This document shows, in pieces, positions 1 through 9,971 of a stretch of 36,868 bases of DNA. The position numbers and the translations under genes were made by a program. Location: positions 1 through 36,868 of the forward strand of contig JAJDUQ010000205.1 of the NCBI GenBank assembly GCA_022826505.1. The letters are read 5' to 3'. Each line of letters begins with the position of its first letter. Within the stretch, counting starts at the first letter, position 1. The stretch is from Gammaproteobacteria bacterium. Its GTDB lineage: Bacteria; Pseudomonadota; Gammaproteobacteria; HK1. The notes below the pieces were generated by a model. The model saw nothing but the letters and a program-made list of their open reading frames with translations. It was not told where the DNA came from and made no database searches.

Positions 1-35
1 CGGTGTGCCTCCAGCTCCGAAATCGACGCAGACAT
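1..35 (-). CDS. Start of a divergent gene running off the left edge (partial)
   Basis: On the minus strand an ATG at 35-33 opens a frame that stays open to the window edge (11 codons, MSASISELEAH). It is preceded by a good ribosome binding site, GGGAGG, six bases upstream. It is divergent from tkt, and the inverted repeat at 51-73 sits just upstream of it. Too little protein is visible to name it. Genes divergent from tkt in other proteobacteria often encode regulators or enzymes of methionine metabolism, but nothing here proves that. Confidence 0.4.
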   Translation of the reverse strand, partial: MSASISELEAH

Positions 36-50
36 GGCGGGCCTCCCAAC

Positions 51-73
51 CTGTCAAAACTCTATCTTGACAG
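51..73. promoter_or_regulatory. Inverted repeat CTGTCAA-N9-TTGACAG, candidate operator/divergent promoter
   Basis: A perfect 7+7 inverted repeat (51-57 and 67-73, 9-base spacer) lies between the divergent start at 35 and tkt. Each arm contains TTGACA or its complement, so it could be a protein-binding operator, a pair of opposed -35 elements, or both. No convincing -10 box is seen at the right distance on the plus strand. The regulator is unknown. Confidence 0.45.
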
Positions 74-349
74 AAAACCCGCCATTCCACACCGCATCCC
101 ATGCCCTTTCTCAATTCACCACAAATCTGACGTGCACCCCACAATCGCCCGCGGTTTGCGCGACGCCATCCGGTCAGCGAAAATCGCCGACTTTCCGGAC
201 CGGCAGATTCCCGCCGCTCGCGAACCAGGTCCACGGCGACCGTAGCGGAGGACACCGCATTCGGCTCGCAGGTGAGCACGCGACCCGCCGCACGCATTCG
301 GCGCGGTCGGCGCACCCACCCACCGGCTCGACAGGAGATTCCCGCAGCG

Positions 350-2356
350 ATGCCTTCACGCAGAGAGCTCGCCAACGCGATTCGCGCGCTGGCCATGGAC
401 GCCGTGCAGCGCGCCAAGTCCGGCCATCCCGGCATGCCGATGGGAATGGCGGACATCGCCCAGGTGCTCTGGAACGACCACCTGCGGCATGACCCGTGCG
501 ATCCCGAATGGCCCGACCGGGACCGGTTCGTGATCTCGAACGGGCATGGCTCCATGCTCCTGTACGCGCTCCTCCATCTCAGCGGCCATGCGCTGCCGCT
601 CGAGGAGATCAAGCGCTTCCGCCAGCTCGATTCGATGACTCCGGGGCACCCCGAGTACGGCGACGCACCAGGGGTCGAGACGACCACCGGCCCGCTCGGC
701 CAGGGCCTCGCGAACGCGGTGGGGATGGCGATTGCGGAGAAAATCCTCGCGGCCCGCTTCAACCACGCCCGCCACACCGTCGTCGACCACCGTACATGGG
801 TGTTTCTCGGCGACGGATGCCTGATGGAAGGAATCTCCCACGAAGCATGCTCGCTCGCGGGAACGCTGGGCCTCGGCAAGCTGATCGCGTTCTACGACGA
901 CAACGACATTTCCATCGACGGCGAGGTCGAGGGGTGGTTCACCGACGACACTCCGGCTCGCTTCGACGCCTACGGCTGGCACGTGGTGCGCGGCGTGGAC
1001 GGTCACGACGCCGCCGCGGTCGACACGGCGATTCGAGACGCACTCGCGGTCACCGATCGGCCGTCGCTCCTGTGCTGCAAGACCATCATCGGCTTCGGGG
1101 CGCCGAACAAGGCGGGCAAGGCGTCCGCGCACGGCGCGCCGCTGGGCGACGACGAGATCGCGGGCGCACGCGAAGCACTGGGTTGGTCCCATCCCCCCTT
1201 CGAGATCCCCGGCGACATCTACGCGGGCTGGGATGCGCGTGAACGGGGCGCCGCGCAACAGCGCGAATGGCAGTCGCGGTTCGAAGTCTGGCGTGCCGAA
1301 TTCCCGCGGGAGGCGACGGAGTTCGAGCGGCGGACGTCGGGCGAGCTTCCCGCCGAGTGGGCGGAGACTTGCCGCCGCCATATCGCTTCGGCCAGCGCGG
1401 CAGGCGAGAACGTCGCGTCGCGCAAGGCGTCGCAGAACGCCCTGGAGGCGCTCGGGCCGATGCTTCCCGAGCTGATCGGCGGCTCCGCCGACCTCACGGG
1501 ATCGAATCTCACGAAGTGGAGCGGCTCCACGGTCCTCACTCGCCGGGACGGAGATGCGAACTACATCTACTTCGGAGTACGCGAATTCGCGATGACCGCG
1601 ATCTGCAACGGCATCGCCCTGCACGGCGGTTTCATCCCCTATACGGGCACCTTTCTGATGTTCTCGGAATATGCGCGCAACGCGCTTCGCATGGCTGCGT
1701 TGATGGGTCAGCGGGTCATCTCGGTGTTCACTCACGACTCCATCGGTCTCGGCGAGGACGGTCCGACCCACCAGGCGGTGGAGCAGACCGCGACGCTGCG
1801 GCTGATGCCGAACATGTCGGTGTGGCGGCCGTGCGACGCGGTGGAGTCGATGGTCGCGTGGAAGACCGCGATCGAACGCCACGAGGGTCCGACCAGCCTC
1901 CTGTTCTCGCGCCAGGGCCTGCCCCATCAGAGCCGGACTCCCGAGCAGACTGCGGCGATCGCGCGCGGCGGATACGTGCTGCGCGAAGGAAGCGACGCGC
2001 TCCTCATCGCTACCGGCTCGGAAGTCGGAATCGCGATGGGCGCTGCCGCCCTGCTCGCCGGCCGGGGCATCGAGGCGCGCGTCGTCTCGATGCCGAGCAC
2101 CGACGTGTTCGAGGCGCAGGACGACGCGTATCGCACTTCGGTGCTCCCGCGGTCGATGCGGGCGCGAGTGGCGGTGGAGGCCGGGGTCACCGCCGGCTGG
2201 CGGGCCTGGGTCGGCGAGGACGGCGCGGTCGCCGGCGTCGACTCCTTCGGGAAATCCGCACCGTACCAGCACGTCTACGAGCACTTCGGACTGACCGCGG
2301 AGAACGTGGCAGCCATGGTGGAGTCGGTGATCGAGCGCATGGCAGCCGCGGCCTGA
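350..2356 (+). CDS. tkt: Transketolase
   Basis: A thiamine-diphosphate enzyme that moves two-carbon units between sugar phosphates in the pentose phosphate pathway or Calvin cycle. The 668-residue product matches the usual bacterial length (about 660-670). The N-terminal part has the expected segments SGHPGMPMG and [10 protein letters not shown], and the diphosphate/metal-binding stretch GDGCLMEG followed by ISIDG. The middle domain carries FGVREFAM and [14 protein letters not shown], both classical transketolase signatures. The frame is open from 272, but the protein family begins at [12 protein letters not shown], so the ATG at 350 is chosen; a weak AGGAG lies about a dozen bases upstream. 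gap and pgk follow on the same strand, an arrangement seen in many proteobacteria. Confidence 0.96.
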   Translation: MPSRRELANAIRALAMDAVQRAKSGHPGMPMGMADIAQVLWNDHLRHDPCDPEWPDRDRFVISNGHGSMLLYALLHLSGHALPLEEIKRFRQLDSMTPGHPEYGDAPGVETTTGPLGQGLANAVGMAIAEKILAARFNHARHTVVDHRTWVFLGDGCLMEGISHEACSLAGTLGLGKLIAFYDDNDISIDGEVEGWFTDDTPARFDAYGWHVVRGVDGHDAAAVDTAIRDALAVTDRPSLLCCKTIIGFGAPNKAGKASAHGAPLGDDEIAGAREALGWSHPPFEIPGDIYAGWDARERGAAQQREWQSRFEVWRAEFPREATEFERRTSGELPAEWAETCRRHIASASAAGENVASRKASQNALEALGPMLPELIGGSADLTGSNLTKWSGSTVLTRRDGDANYIYFGVREFAMTAICNGIALHGGFIPYTGTFLMFSEYARNALRMAALMGQRVISVFTHDSIGLGEDGPTHQAVEQTATLRLMPNMSVWRPCDAVESMVAWKTAIERHEGPTSLLFSRQGLPHQSRTPEQTAAIARGGYVLREGSDALLIATGSEVGIAMGAAALLAGRGIEARVVSMPSTDVFEAQDDAYRTSVLPRSMRARVAVEAGVTAGWRAWVGEDGAVAGVDSFGKSAPYQHVYEHFGLTAENVAAMVESVIERMAAAA

Positions 2357-2474
2357 GGTCCCGGATCGCGGGTGTGGACATGAACCCGGAAACGAAGGCG
2401 AACGCATTGCCCGCCGACCAGCGAGTGCATGTGACCAAGGACATTCGAGTCGAGACGCATCCGGAGGAACGAAC

Positions 2475-3488
2475 ATGACGATCAAGGTAGGCATCAACGG
2501 ATTCGGACGCATCGGACGGAACATCCTCCGCGCTCTCTACGAAAGCGGCCGCACCGACGAGATCCGGATTGTCGCAATCAACGACCTCGGCGACGCCGAG
2601 ACCAATGCACATCTCACCCGCTACGACACCGCGCACGGGCGCTTCCCGGGCGAGATCGAGGTCGACGGCGACACGCTGGTGGTCAACGGCGATCGAATCG
2701 CGGTGCTCGCGGAGCGCGACCCGGCCAAGCTGCCCTGGGGCGAGCTCGGCGTCGACGTCGTGCACGAGTGCACCGGGCTCTTCGCGAGCAAGGACAGGGC
2801 AGGCAAGCACCTCGAAGGCGGCGCGAAGAAGGTCATCATCTCCGCTCCGGGCGGCGCCGACGTGGACGCGACGGTGGTCTACGGGGTGAACCACCAGTCG
2901 CTCTCGGCGTCGCACACCGTCATCTCCAATGCGTCGTGCACCACCAACTGCCTCGCGCCGCTCGCGAAGGCCATCCACGACCGGGTCGGCATCGAGCAGG
3001 GCCTCATGACCACGATCCATGCCTTCACCAATGACCAGGTCCTCACCGATGTCTTCCACTCCGATCTCCGCCGCGCGCGCTCCGCCACCCAGTCGATGAT
3101 TCCGACCGGTACCGGTGCGGCAAAGGCGGTGGGGCTGGTGCTGCCCGAGTTGAACGGCAAGCTCGACGGGTTCGCGATCCGCGTGCCGACCATCAACGTC
3201 TCCGTGGTCGACCTCACCTTCACCGCGTCCCGCGACACCAGCAAGGACGAGATCGACTCCGCCGTGCGTGCGGCGTCCGAGCAGGAACTGAAGGGCGTGC
3301 TCGCGTACTGCGACGAGCCGCTGGTGTCCATCGACTTCAACCACGACCCCGCGTCATCGACCTACGACTCCAGGCTGACCCGAGTCATCGACGGCCGGCT
3401 CGTCAAGGTCGTGGCGTGGTACGACAACGAGTGGGGCTTTTCGAACCGGATGCTCGATACCACCCTGGCGCTGATGAACGCGGCCTGA
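2475..3488 (+). CDS. gap: Type I glyceraldehyde-3-phosphate dehydrogenase
   Basis: Interconverts glyceraldehyde-3-phosphate and 1,3-bisphosphoglycerate with NAD(P). The 337-residue protein starts with the Rossmann motif [11 protein letters not shown], has the catalytic cysteine in [12 protein letters not shown] and the C-terminal signature [12 protein letters not shown]. The segment TNDQ...[15 protein letters not shown] resembles the anabolic or dual-cofactor branch (the GapB/photosynthetic type) rather than the E. coli GapA type. A strong ribosome binding site, GGAGGAAC, precedes the ATG. It lies 118 bases after tkt and 135 bases before pgk, and is probably co-transcribed with both. Cofactor preference cannot be settled by eye. 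Confidence 0.96.
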   Translation: MTIKVGINGFGRIGRNILRALYESGRTDEIRIVAINDLGDAETNAHLTRYDTAHGRFPGEIEVDGDTLVVNGDRIAVLAERDPAKLPWGELGVDVVHECTGLFASKDRAGKHLEGGAKKVIISAPGGADVDATVVYGVNHQSLSASHTVISNASCTTNCLAPLAKAIHDRVGIEQGLMTTIHAFTNDQVLTDVFHSDLRRARSATQSMIPTGTGAAKAVGLVLPELNGKLDGFAIRVPTINVSVVDLTFTASRDTSKDEIDSAVRAASEQELKGVLAYCDEPLVSIDFNHDPASSTYDSRLTRVIDGRLVKVVAWYDNEWGFSNRMLDTTLALMNAA

Positions 3489-3623
3489 TCGAGACGCGCA
3501 AGACACGGTCGATGACGGATGCACCGGTTCGGCCCCACGCCGTCGGCGACCGGGAATGACAGCGACGGCAGCGACCGCTCCAGCCCTCCATCCGCTGGGC
3601 CGCCCGCGATGGAGACGCCTGCG

Positions 3624-4802
3624 GTGAACGTTCTCGCGATGGCCGACCTCGCCCTCGCGGGCCGGCGGGTGCTCATCCGCGAGGATCTGAACGTCCCCGT
3701 CAAGGACGGCGAGGTCGCGAGCGACGCCCGGCTCCGGGCCGCTCTTCCGACGCTGCGGCAGGCGGCGAACGCCGGCGCCCGGGTCATGGTGGTGTCACAC
3801 CTCGGGCGGCCGAAGGAAGGGACTTTCAGCCCGGAACTGTCGCTGGCGCCGGTTGCACGACGGCTTGGCGGGCTGCTCGGGTGCGAGGTCCGCCTTGCCG
3901 AGAACTGGCTGGACGGCGTCGACGTCGCACCGGGCGAGATCGTGCTCTGCGAGAACGTGCGCTTCCTCGAAGGCGAGAAGGCCGACGACGAAGCGCTCGC
4001 ACGGCGCATGGCGGCACTGTGCGACGTGTACGTGATGGACGCGTTCGGCACCGCGCACCGCGCGCAGGCTTCGACCCACGGTGTCGCGCGCCACGCGCCA
4101 ATCGCCTGCGCCGGTCCGCTGCTGCGCGCGGAGCTCGACGCGCTCGGCAAGGCGCTCGCGCACCCGGTGCGCCCGCTTGTCGCAATCGTCGGCGGGTCGA
4201 AGGTGTCGACCAAGCTCGCAGTGCTGGAGGCGCTCGCCGATCGGGTCGACCGGCTCATCGTCGGCGGAGGCATCGCCAACACCTTCATCGCCGCCGCAGG
4301 CCACGAGGTGGGCGCCTCGCTGCACGAATCGGATCTCGTCGGACAGGCGTCGCGCATCCGCGACGGGATGCGCCGGCGCGGCGGCGACATCCCCGTCCCC
4401 GGCGATGCGGTGGTGGCGGACGCACCCACCGACAGCGCCGTCGCCACTGTCAAGGCGGTGGACGACGTCCGAGCCGGAGAGATGATCCTCGACATCGGGC
4501 CCGAGACGGCCCGCGCGTACCGCGAAGTGATTCAGTCGGCCGGAACGGTCGTGTGGAACGGACCCGTCGGGGTGTTCGAACTCGAACCATTCGCGGCAGG
4601 CACGCGCGATCTCGCGCAGGCGATCGCACAATCCCCCGCGTTCTCGATCGCGGGCGGCGGCGACACCCTCGCGGCGATAGACGCGTTCGGAGTCACCGGG
4701 CGAATCTCCTACGTCTCCACCGGCGGCGGCGCGTTCCTCGAGTTCCTTGAAGGGAAGACCCTCCCCGCCATCGCGGCGCTCGAGGCCCGCGCCGACGACT
4801 GA
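3624..4802 (+). CDS. pgk: Phosphoglycerate kinase
   Basis: Catalyses ATP formation from 1,3-bisphosphoglycerate, the step after Gap. Recognised from [15 protein letters not shown] and [10 protein letters not shown] near the N-terminus, [13 protein letters not shown], the nucleotide-site segment WNGPVGVFE and the C-terminal GGGDT and [13 protein letters not shown] motifs. The frame is open from 3519, but upstream codons do not look like this family. A GTG start at 3624 gives 392 residues and has GGAG nine bases upstream; the ATG at 3609 would add five residues and lacks a ribosome binding site. It is the third gene of the tkt-gap-pgk cluster; pyruvate kinase and aldolase, often next in such clusters, are absent here. 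Confidence 0.94.
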   Translation: MNVLAMADLALAGRRVLIREDLNVPVKDGEVASDARLRAALPTLRQAANAGARVMVVSHLGRPKEGTFSPELSLAPVARRLGGLLGCEVRLAENWLDGVDVAPGEIVLCENVRFLEGEKADDEALARRMAALCDVYVMDAFGTAHRAQASTHGVARHAPIACAGPLLRAELDALGKALAHPVRPLVAIVGGSKVSTKLAVLEALADRVDRLIVGGGIANTFIAAAGHEVGASLHESDLVGQASRIRDGMRRRGGDIPVPGDAVVADAPTDSAVATVKAVDDVRAGEMILDIGPETARAYREVIQSAGTVVWNGPVGVFELEPFAAGTRDLAQAIAQSPAFSIAGGGDTLAAIDAFGVTGRISYVSTGGGAFLEFLEGKTLPAIAALEARADD

Positions 4803-5160
4803 CCCGCAAGCTTCCCCGAGTCACGGCCGGCGACAGTGCCGTCTCGGCTCGGTCACTCGACTATCGGGCCGTCGTGATCGGAACCTCCCGTGTTCGCCTG
4901 CTCCTCACGCGCCACCACGGCGGCCACCGCGAGCACGTGGACCGCGGGCGCAACCAGGCTCGAGGCGGGCGTGTCGAATCGGTCGGCTTGTCGCCGAATT
5001 GTGTTGTACAGTGAGGGAATCCGCGACGGACGATTGTTTCGGTGTGCAGTTCGGGGCGGAGCTGCGACGGCGACTGGCCGGCCGCAACGGAACCTTCGAC
5101 TGGCGCGGCCGGTCCGATTCGAACGAGGCCGATCTCGACTTCGGACCGGGGAGGGTGGTC
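4803..5160. other. Intergenic stretch between pgk and the HtrA-like gene
   Basis: This stretch of 358 bases has no supported gene. The reading frame of the downstream gene is open through it, but its translation is low-complexity and arginine-rich with no family resemblance. A short AT-rich patch around 4995-5012 (TTGTGTTGTACAGT) could be part of a promoter, but hexamer spacing is not canonical. Confidence 0.5.
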
Positions 5161-6177
5161 ATGGCGCACGCGGCATCACACCGCACTTCGGTGGTCAGGG
5201 CGCTCGTTCTCGCCTGCGCGCTCATCGCGGCTTGGCCACGACCCGCCGCGGCACAATCGGACCTCATGGAGCTTCTCAGCTCGGTGGTCGTGGTCGAGAC
5301 GCTGGTGCCGGACGACGCGCGCACCGCGGCGATTCTCGGTGACGAGAGACTCGGATCCGGAATCGTCATCGACGGTTCCGGACTCGTCGTCACCATCGGC
5401 TACCTCATCCTCGAGGCCACCGACGCATGGATACGCACCGGAGGCGGACAGCGCGTCGCGGCCGACATTCTCGCCTACGACCACGAGACCGGTTTCGGAC
5501 TGTTGCGCGCACAGGCCCCTCTCGAGAAGGTGGTACCGATGGCTCTCGGCGATTCCGACGCGCTCGTCGAGGGCACCCCCGCGGTGATCGCGTCCTTCGG
5601 CGGCCCGGGAGTGCTGCAACCCGTGGTAACGGTGTCCCGGCGCGATTTCGCGGGATATTGGGAATACCTGCTGGAGAATGCGATCTTCACCAGCCCGCCG
5701 TACCAGTTCTTCGGGGGTGCCGCGCTGATGTCGACCGGCGGCCGGCTCGTCGGTGTCGGATCCCTCATCGTCCCCGACGCCGCCCCCGATCCCGATCCCG
5801 CTCCCGGCAACATGTTCGTCCCGGTCGCGCAGCTCAAGTCCGTGCTCGCCGACCTCATCGTGTCCGGTCGATCGGCAAACCCTGTGAGGCCATGGCTCGG
5901 AATCTACGCCGAAGAGAGTGAAGACGGCCGAATCGTCGTATTGAGCCTCGCCGACGACGGTCCCGCCCTGCAGGCGGGCGTCGAGCCCGGCGACGTCATC
6001 GTCTCCGCCGGCGATACCCAGGTACAGGGGCTCGCCGACTTCTACCGCAAGCTGTGGCACGGCCGCGAGCCCGGCGATCTCGTGACCCTCACCGTGGAGC
6101 GCGACGGCGAATCGCGCAGCATCGACGTGCTCGGCGGCAACCGCTACCGGTGGTTGCGCCTCAGGTCCCGTCCATAG
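5161..6177 (+). CDS. Exported HtrA-like (S1C) pseudoprotease with PDZ domain
   Basis: The 338-residue protein begins with a signal-peptide-like segment (about residues 11-31, ending AAAAQ), so it is probably periplasmic. Residues 40-220 follow the trypsin-like fold of HtrA/DegP (GSGIVIDGSGLVVT), and residues 235-325 form a PDZ domain (PALQAGVEPGDVIVSAG). All three catalytic positions appear substituted: the usual NHV histidine is replaced by Y81, the aspartate of TDLALL by G111, and the serine of GNSGGP by F184 in FFGGAA. It should therefore not cleave peptides and may bind or scaffold substrates. The ATG at 5161 follows GGAGGGTGG. Related triad-less S1C proteins with the TIGYLI segment are, to my memory, widespread, so this is a family trait rather than local decay. 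Confidence 0.82.
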   Translation: MAHAASHRTSVVRALVLACALIAAWPRPAAAQSDLMELLSSVVVVETLVPDDARTAAILGDERLGSGIVIDGSGLVVTIGYLILEATDAWIRTGGGQRVAADILAYDHETGFGLLRAQAPLEKVVPMALGDSDALVEGTPAVIASFGGPGVLQPVVTVSRRDFAGYWEYLLENAIFTSPPYQFFGGAALMSTGGRLVGVGSLIVPDAAPDPDPAPGNMFVPVAQLKSVLADLIVSGRSANPVRPWLGIYAEESEDGRIVVLSLADDGPALQAGVEPGDVIVSAGDTQVQGLADFYRKLWHGREPGDLVTLTVERDGESRSIDVLGGNRYRWLRLRSRP

Positions 6178-6183
6178 GTCCAT

Positions 6184-6203
6184 CGAGTCCTGCGCGGGAC
6201 TCG
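6184..6203. terminator. Hairpin between convergent genes
   Basis: A perfect 7-bp stem CGAGTCC/GGACTCG with a 6-base loop lies in the 53-base gap between the convergent HtrA-like gene and purC. Placement suits a bidirectional terminator, but there is no T-tract, so the call is tentative. Confidence 0.35.
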
Positions 6204-6230
6204 CAGGGGCGTGCGCCGCACTCGTTCGAT

Positions 6231-7121
6231 TTACGATTCTGCGCCCGCAATCCGGTCGAACGCCTCCCGGTACTTGCGCGACGTCCGCTCGATGATCCCG
6301 GGCGGCAATGACGGCGCCGGCGGGGTCTTGTTCCAGTCGAGGGTTTCCAGGTAGTCGCGCACGAACTGCTTGTCGAAGCTCGGAGGGCTGGTGCCGGGGA
6401 CGTACTCGTCGGCGGGCCAGAACCGCGACGAGTCCGGGGTCAGCACCTCGTCGATGATGACCAGTTCACCGTCGGAATCGAGAGCGAACTCGAACTTGGT
6501 GTCGGCAATGATGATGCCGCGCGTCGCCGCGAAGTTCGCGGCTTCGAGGTACACGCGAATACTGGCGTCCCGCACCCGTTCGGCAAGCCCGCGGCCGACG
6601 AGTGCCGCTGCCGTTTCGAAGTCGATGTTCTCATCGTGCGCGCCGGCCTCCGCCTTGGTCGAAGGGGTGAATATGACCTCGGGCAGCTTGTCGGCCTGCC
6701 TCAGGCCGGACGGCAACCGGATTCCGCACACCGCCCCGGTACGCTGGTAGTCCTTCCAGCCCGAGCCGATGAGGTAGCCGCGCACGATAGCCTCGATGGG
6801 TAGTGGGGAGAGCCGCCGCACGACCATGGTCTGGCCCGCAATCGAAGCGCGAACTTCGGGGTCCGCCACGAAATCCTCGATGGTCGCCGACGCGCAGTGA
6901 TTGCGCACGATGCCCTCGGTACGCGAGAACCAGAATCGGGACAACCCCGTCAGCACCGCGCCCTTCCCGGGGATGGGGTCCGGCAGTACCACGTCGAACG
7001 CCGACAGGCGATCCGTGGCCACGATGAGCAGATGCTCGTCGCCCGCTGCGTAGATGTCGCGCACCTTGCCGCGTCCGATCAGATCGAGATTCGGAATGTT
7101 CGTATCGAAGATGGCAGTCAT
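6231..7121 (-). CDS. purC: Phosphoribosylaminoimidazole-succinocarboxamide synthase (SAICAR synthetase)
   Basis: Purine biosynthesis enzyme that joins CAIR and aspartate using ATP. The 296-residue protein is of the longer single-domain type. It has the ATP-binding start GRGKVRDIY, the segment [27 protein letters not shown] and the signature IIADTKFEF followed by [14 protein letters not shown]. The frame extends upstream to 7250, but the family starts at MTAIFDTN, giving the ATG at 7121. The gene is convergent with the HtrA-like gene. About 260 bases of apparently empty sequence separate it from the upstream ubiI-like gene, so it probably has its own promoter. Confidence 0.95.
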   Translation of the reverse strand: MTAIFDTNIPNLDLIGRGKVRDIYAAGDEHLLIVATDRLSAFDVVLPDPIPGKGAVLTGLSRFWFSRTEGIVRNHCASATIEDFVADPEVRASIAGQTMVVRRLSPLPIEAIVRGYLIGSGWKDYQRTGAVCGIRLPSGLRQADKLPEVIFTPSTKAEAGAHDENIDFETAAALVGRGLAERVRDASIRVYLEAANFAATRGIIIADTKFEFALDSDGELVIIDEVLTPDSSRFWPADEYVPGTSPPSFDKQFVRDYLETLDWNKTPPAPSLPPGIIERTSRKYREAFDRIAGAES

Positions 7122-7381
7122 GGTGATGCCCAAACCAGAGTTGCTGGAGCCAAGCGTCCCGGATTCCCGTGTTCGCCGGCCCGACGCGGTCCGGCGTCCG
7201 GCAGCATTTTCGCCACCGCCGCCGTTCGCGTCACGAACACGCCCCGGCACATGCGAGAACGGAAATCCGAATTTCCCGAATGATGCCCGACGTCGGCACC
7301 GGGATCACTGGCCGGGACCTCGGTGCCCGTGCAGCGCCGCTCGAACCAGAGCGCGAGATCATACTGCCCGACACCGGTATC
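7122..7381. other. Intergenic stretch upstream of purC
   Basis: These 260 bases between the purC start and the end of the upstream hydroxylase gene have no supported gene. I see no clear promoter hexamers, riboswitch or terminator. The purine regulator site expected upstream of some purC genes is not recognisable. Confidence 0.4.
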
Positions 7382-8596
7382 TCAAGAGCCGCGCTCGCCG
7401 GGCGCACCACGGGCGAGAGCTGGCAGGTCGCCCGAAAAACCGGAAGCGAACCGCATGAATCCGGCCTTGAGCGGCGGAAGTCGGTCCGTCAGCGCAAACC
7501 CGGACTGGCGCAGCAACCGCACCGCAGCCGACGGGTTCGAAAACACGTGCCGGAAGCCACCCAGTACCGCCTGCATCAGGGCGTTGTGGCCTCGCCGCCA
7601 GCGCTCGTAGCGGCGCAGCGTTGCCCGCGTCCCGATGTCCCGTCCCAGGCCATGTGCCCGGCCGATGACTTCCGAAAGGGCCGCCGCATCGAGCAGCCCC
7701 AGGTTCACACCCTGTCCCGCGAGCGGGTGCACGATGTGGGCGGCGTCGCCGGCCAGCGCGACACGGTCGCAAACGTAGGTCCGCGCATGGAGATGGCGCA
7801 ACGCGAACGACACGCCGGCGCTTCGAGCGGTCACCGCGCCGAGCGTCCACTCGAACGCGTCGGCCACCTCGAGGCCGAACTCTGCCGCGTCCAGTGCACA
7901 CAGCTCGGCCGCGTGTCCCGGAGTCGTCGACCACACGATCGACGAGTGCCCGTTCGAGAGAGGGAGGAAAGCGAGCGGGCCGGTGGGCAGAAACCGCTGC
8001 CATGCCGTCTCGCGGTGCGGCAACGCGGTGCGGACCTCCGCGACCACCGCCTCCTGATCGTAGCCACCCTCGGAGACTTCGATTCCCGCCAGTTCGCGCA
8101 CCCGTGAACTCGCCCCGTCCGCTCCGACCACGAGCGGCGCTCGCAGGTGCCTGGCGCCGAGTCGTGCCTGCGCTTCACCGTCGCCGATGGCGAGCTCGGT
8201 GAGCTCCTCTGCACGGCACCATTCGATGTTCGGCAACGCCTCGATACGCCGCTCGACCGCCCACTGCACGGCCTGGTTCTCGATGATGTGGCCGAGGACG
8301 GGCTCGCCGATCTCCGCGCTGTCGAAATGCACTTCGCCGGTGCGTTCCCAGACGTGCATTTCGCGCATCGGCCCAATCCGCTCCGCGGGGATCGACGACC
8401 ACACCCCCAGCGCCCGCAGGATGCGTTCCGAGGCCACCGTGAGCGCACTGACCCGAGCCCCGTAGACCGGCCCCGGAGCCGCGGCCGGCACACCCGACCG
8501 TTCGACGACCGCAACGCGCAGGCCCATTGCCCCCACGGCCACGGCGAGGGTGGCGCCGACCAGCCCCCCGCCCACGACGATGACGTCGTATCTCAC
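7382..8596 (-). CDS. ubiI: UbiI/UbiF/VisC-family FAD-dependent hydroxylase
   Basis: A class A flavin monooxygenase (404 residues) expected to hydroxylate the aromatic ring of a ubiquinone precursor. It begins with the FAD-binding motif VIVVGGGLVGATLA. In the middle it has the VGADGASSRVRE segment, and later GDAAHIVHPLAGQGVNLGLLD, the hallmark of the UbiH/UbiF/VisC/COQ6 group. The GTG at 8596 is chosen because the FAD motif must lie within the first few residues and because it overlaps the upstream ubiH stop as GTGA, a translational-coupling arrangement. The exact ring position (C5, C6 or C1) cannot be told from sequence by eye, so the symbol is by synteny with the E. coli pepP-ubiH-visC cluster. 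Confidence 0.85.
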   Translation of the reverse strand: MRYDVIVVGGGLVGATLAVAVGAMGLRVAVVERSGVPAAAPGPVYGARVSALTVASERILRALGVWSSIPAERIGPMREMHVWERTGEVHFDSAEIGEPVLGHIIENQAVQWAVERRIEALPNIEWCRAEELTELAIGDGEAQARLGARHLRAPLVVGADGASSRVRELAGIEVSEGGYDQEAVVAEVRTALPHRETAWQRFLPTGPLAFLPLSNGHSSIVWSTTPGHAAELCALDAAEFGLEVADAFEWTLGAVTARSAGVSFALRHLHARTYVCDRVALAGDAAHIVHPLAGQGVNLGLLDAAALSEVIGRAHGLGRDIGTRATLRRYERWRRGHNALMQAVLGGFRHVFSNPSAAVRLLRQSGFALTDRLPPLKAGFMRFASGFSGDLPALARGAPGERGS

Positions 8597-9861
8597 GGGA
8601 GCTGCCCCAGCGCGAGTCTCGGCACTCGTCCTCCGAATCCCATGGCGCGACGCGCCAGCGCGCGCTTCAACCCGGGCGCGCGGTCCAGAGCCACGAGCGC
8701 CGGTGCGCGCAACGGCGCGACCGGAGAAAATCGGTGACAGAAGACGTCGACGAGTACGTCGGTGAATCGGGCCACCGAGGCGTGGTCCGGGCGGCGCCAC
8801 CGCCGGTAGCGTTCCAGCACGGCGGCATCGCCGGGAGTGCTTCCGTCCCGGCGCGCCGCTGCAACGACCTCGGCCAGGCAGGCGACGTCGCGCATTCCCA
8901 GATTGAACCCCTGCCCCGCCACCGGATGCAGGTGATTCGCCGCGTTGCCGACCAGCACCACCCGTTCGTCGACGATGGACTTCGCCCGCACGAGCCGGAG
9001 CGGAAACAGCGTGCGTTCGTCAACCGGATCGAAGCCGCCGAATCGACCTGCGAACACTGCATCGAGTGACCGGGCGAATTCCCGATCGGGCAGTTCGGCG
9101 AGTGCCTGCGCCTCATTCGCGGCACAGCTCCAGACGAGCCCGTAGCGCGCTCCACCCATCGGCAGCAGGGCGACCGGACCGCTCGGCGTGAAGCGCTCGA
9201 ACGCGGTACGCACACGCGCGGTACGCGCCGCCACCACCGATGCGATTGCGGACTGCCGGTAGTCACGCATCGTGGTCTCGATTCCGAGCGAATCACGCAA
9301 CTCCGAATGTCCGCCGTCGGCCACCACGAGGAGCGAGGCATGAAAGGAAAACGACGTGTCCTCCGGCGTCTCGATCACCCGTGACGCGACAAGATCGCCC
9401 GCAACGTCCGCGTCCACGATTCTGCCGCGTGTGCAGTGAATTGCACTGCGCCGCGCGACCGCGTCGCGCAGTGTCGCCCCGAGCGCGGCGGCGGCCACGA
9501 CACTGCCGAATCTCGCGACTCCGCACTCCCTCGCCCCGAGCCGCGCCGCACCGAATCGGCCCGCTTCGGAGACATGAATCGACTCGATTGGCGTCGCGTC
9601 GCAGGCCATCTGCTCCCACGCGCCCAACGAGACGAGGACGTGCTGCGAGGCGAGTGACAGGGCAAGCGGACGTGGGGCAAACGCGGGCGAGGAATTCCTG
9701 ACGCCCATCCACGGGTCTGCGAGCAGCACCGTCGCCCCCAAATCGGCAAGCGCGCATGCCAGAACGGCACCCACCGCGCCGCCGCCCGCCACCGCGACAT
9801 CGTAGCGGGCGCCGGTAGCGGCCTGGACGATGTCAGCCGCGTCCTGCATCCGACCCGACAT
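8593..9861 (-). CDS. ubiH: UbiH-type FAD-dependent ubiquinone hydroxylase
   Basis: The second flavin hydroxylase of the ubiquinone cluster, about 422 residues. It shows an N-terminal FAD site VAVAGGGAVGAVLA, VVADGGHSELRD in the middle, and GNAANHLHPVAGQGFNLGMRD near residue 300. The first motif residues are slightly altered (GNAAN for GDAAH), as is common in UbiH. The frame is open to a TTG at 9975 that overlaps the pepP stop, but that start would put about 55 extra residues before the FAD motif. The ATG at 9861 (or 9849) fits better, with an AGGA about a dozen bases upstream. Its 3' end overlaps the ubiI-like start by four bases, so the two are translated together. The symbol rests on synteny. 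Confidence 0.83.
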   Translation of the reverse strand: MSGRMQDAADIVQAATGARYDVAVAGGGAVGAVLACALADLGATVLLADPWMGVRNSSPAFAPRPLALSLASQHVLVSLGAWEQMACDATPIESIHVSEAGRFGAARLGARECGVARFGSVVAAAALGATLRDAVARRSAIHCTRGRIVDADVAGDLVASRVIETPEDTSFSFHASLLVVADGGHSELRDSLGIETTMRDYRQSAIASVVAARTARVRTAFERFTPSGPVALLPMGGARYGLVWSCAANEAQALAELPDREFARSLDAVFAGRFGGFDPVDERTLFPLRLVRAKSIVDERVVLVGNAANHLHPVAGQGFNLGMRDVACLAEVVAAARRDGSTPGDAAVLERYRRWRRPDHASVARFTDVLVDVFCHRFSPVAPLRAPALVALDRAPGLKRALARRAMGFGGRVPRLALGQLP

Positions 9862-9971
9862 CGCCGGTCGATGTTCCTGGTGTCGCGGCCGGAGCCGCGC
9901 GGCCCCATCGGCACATGAATGGCCGGTCCTCCGTTCGGCCGACATGCACGCGTGCGGCGCCGCGTGCGGCG

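Noticed and set aside
356..2524. A 722-codon minus-strand frame opposite tkt, and similar long antisense frames at 21502-23973, 26264-28609 and 31818-33665
   Set aside because: They mirror well-identified genes on the other strand. Their translations are rich in Arg, His and Ala without motifs, as expected from high-GC third positions.
4988..5012. A TTGTCG / TACAGT promoter upstream of the HtrA-like gene
   Set aside because: The spacing is only 13 bases, too short for a sigma-70 promoter.
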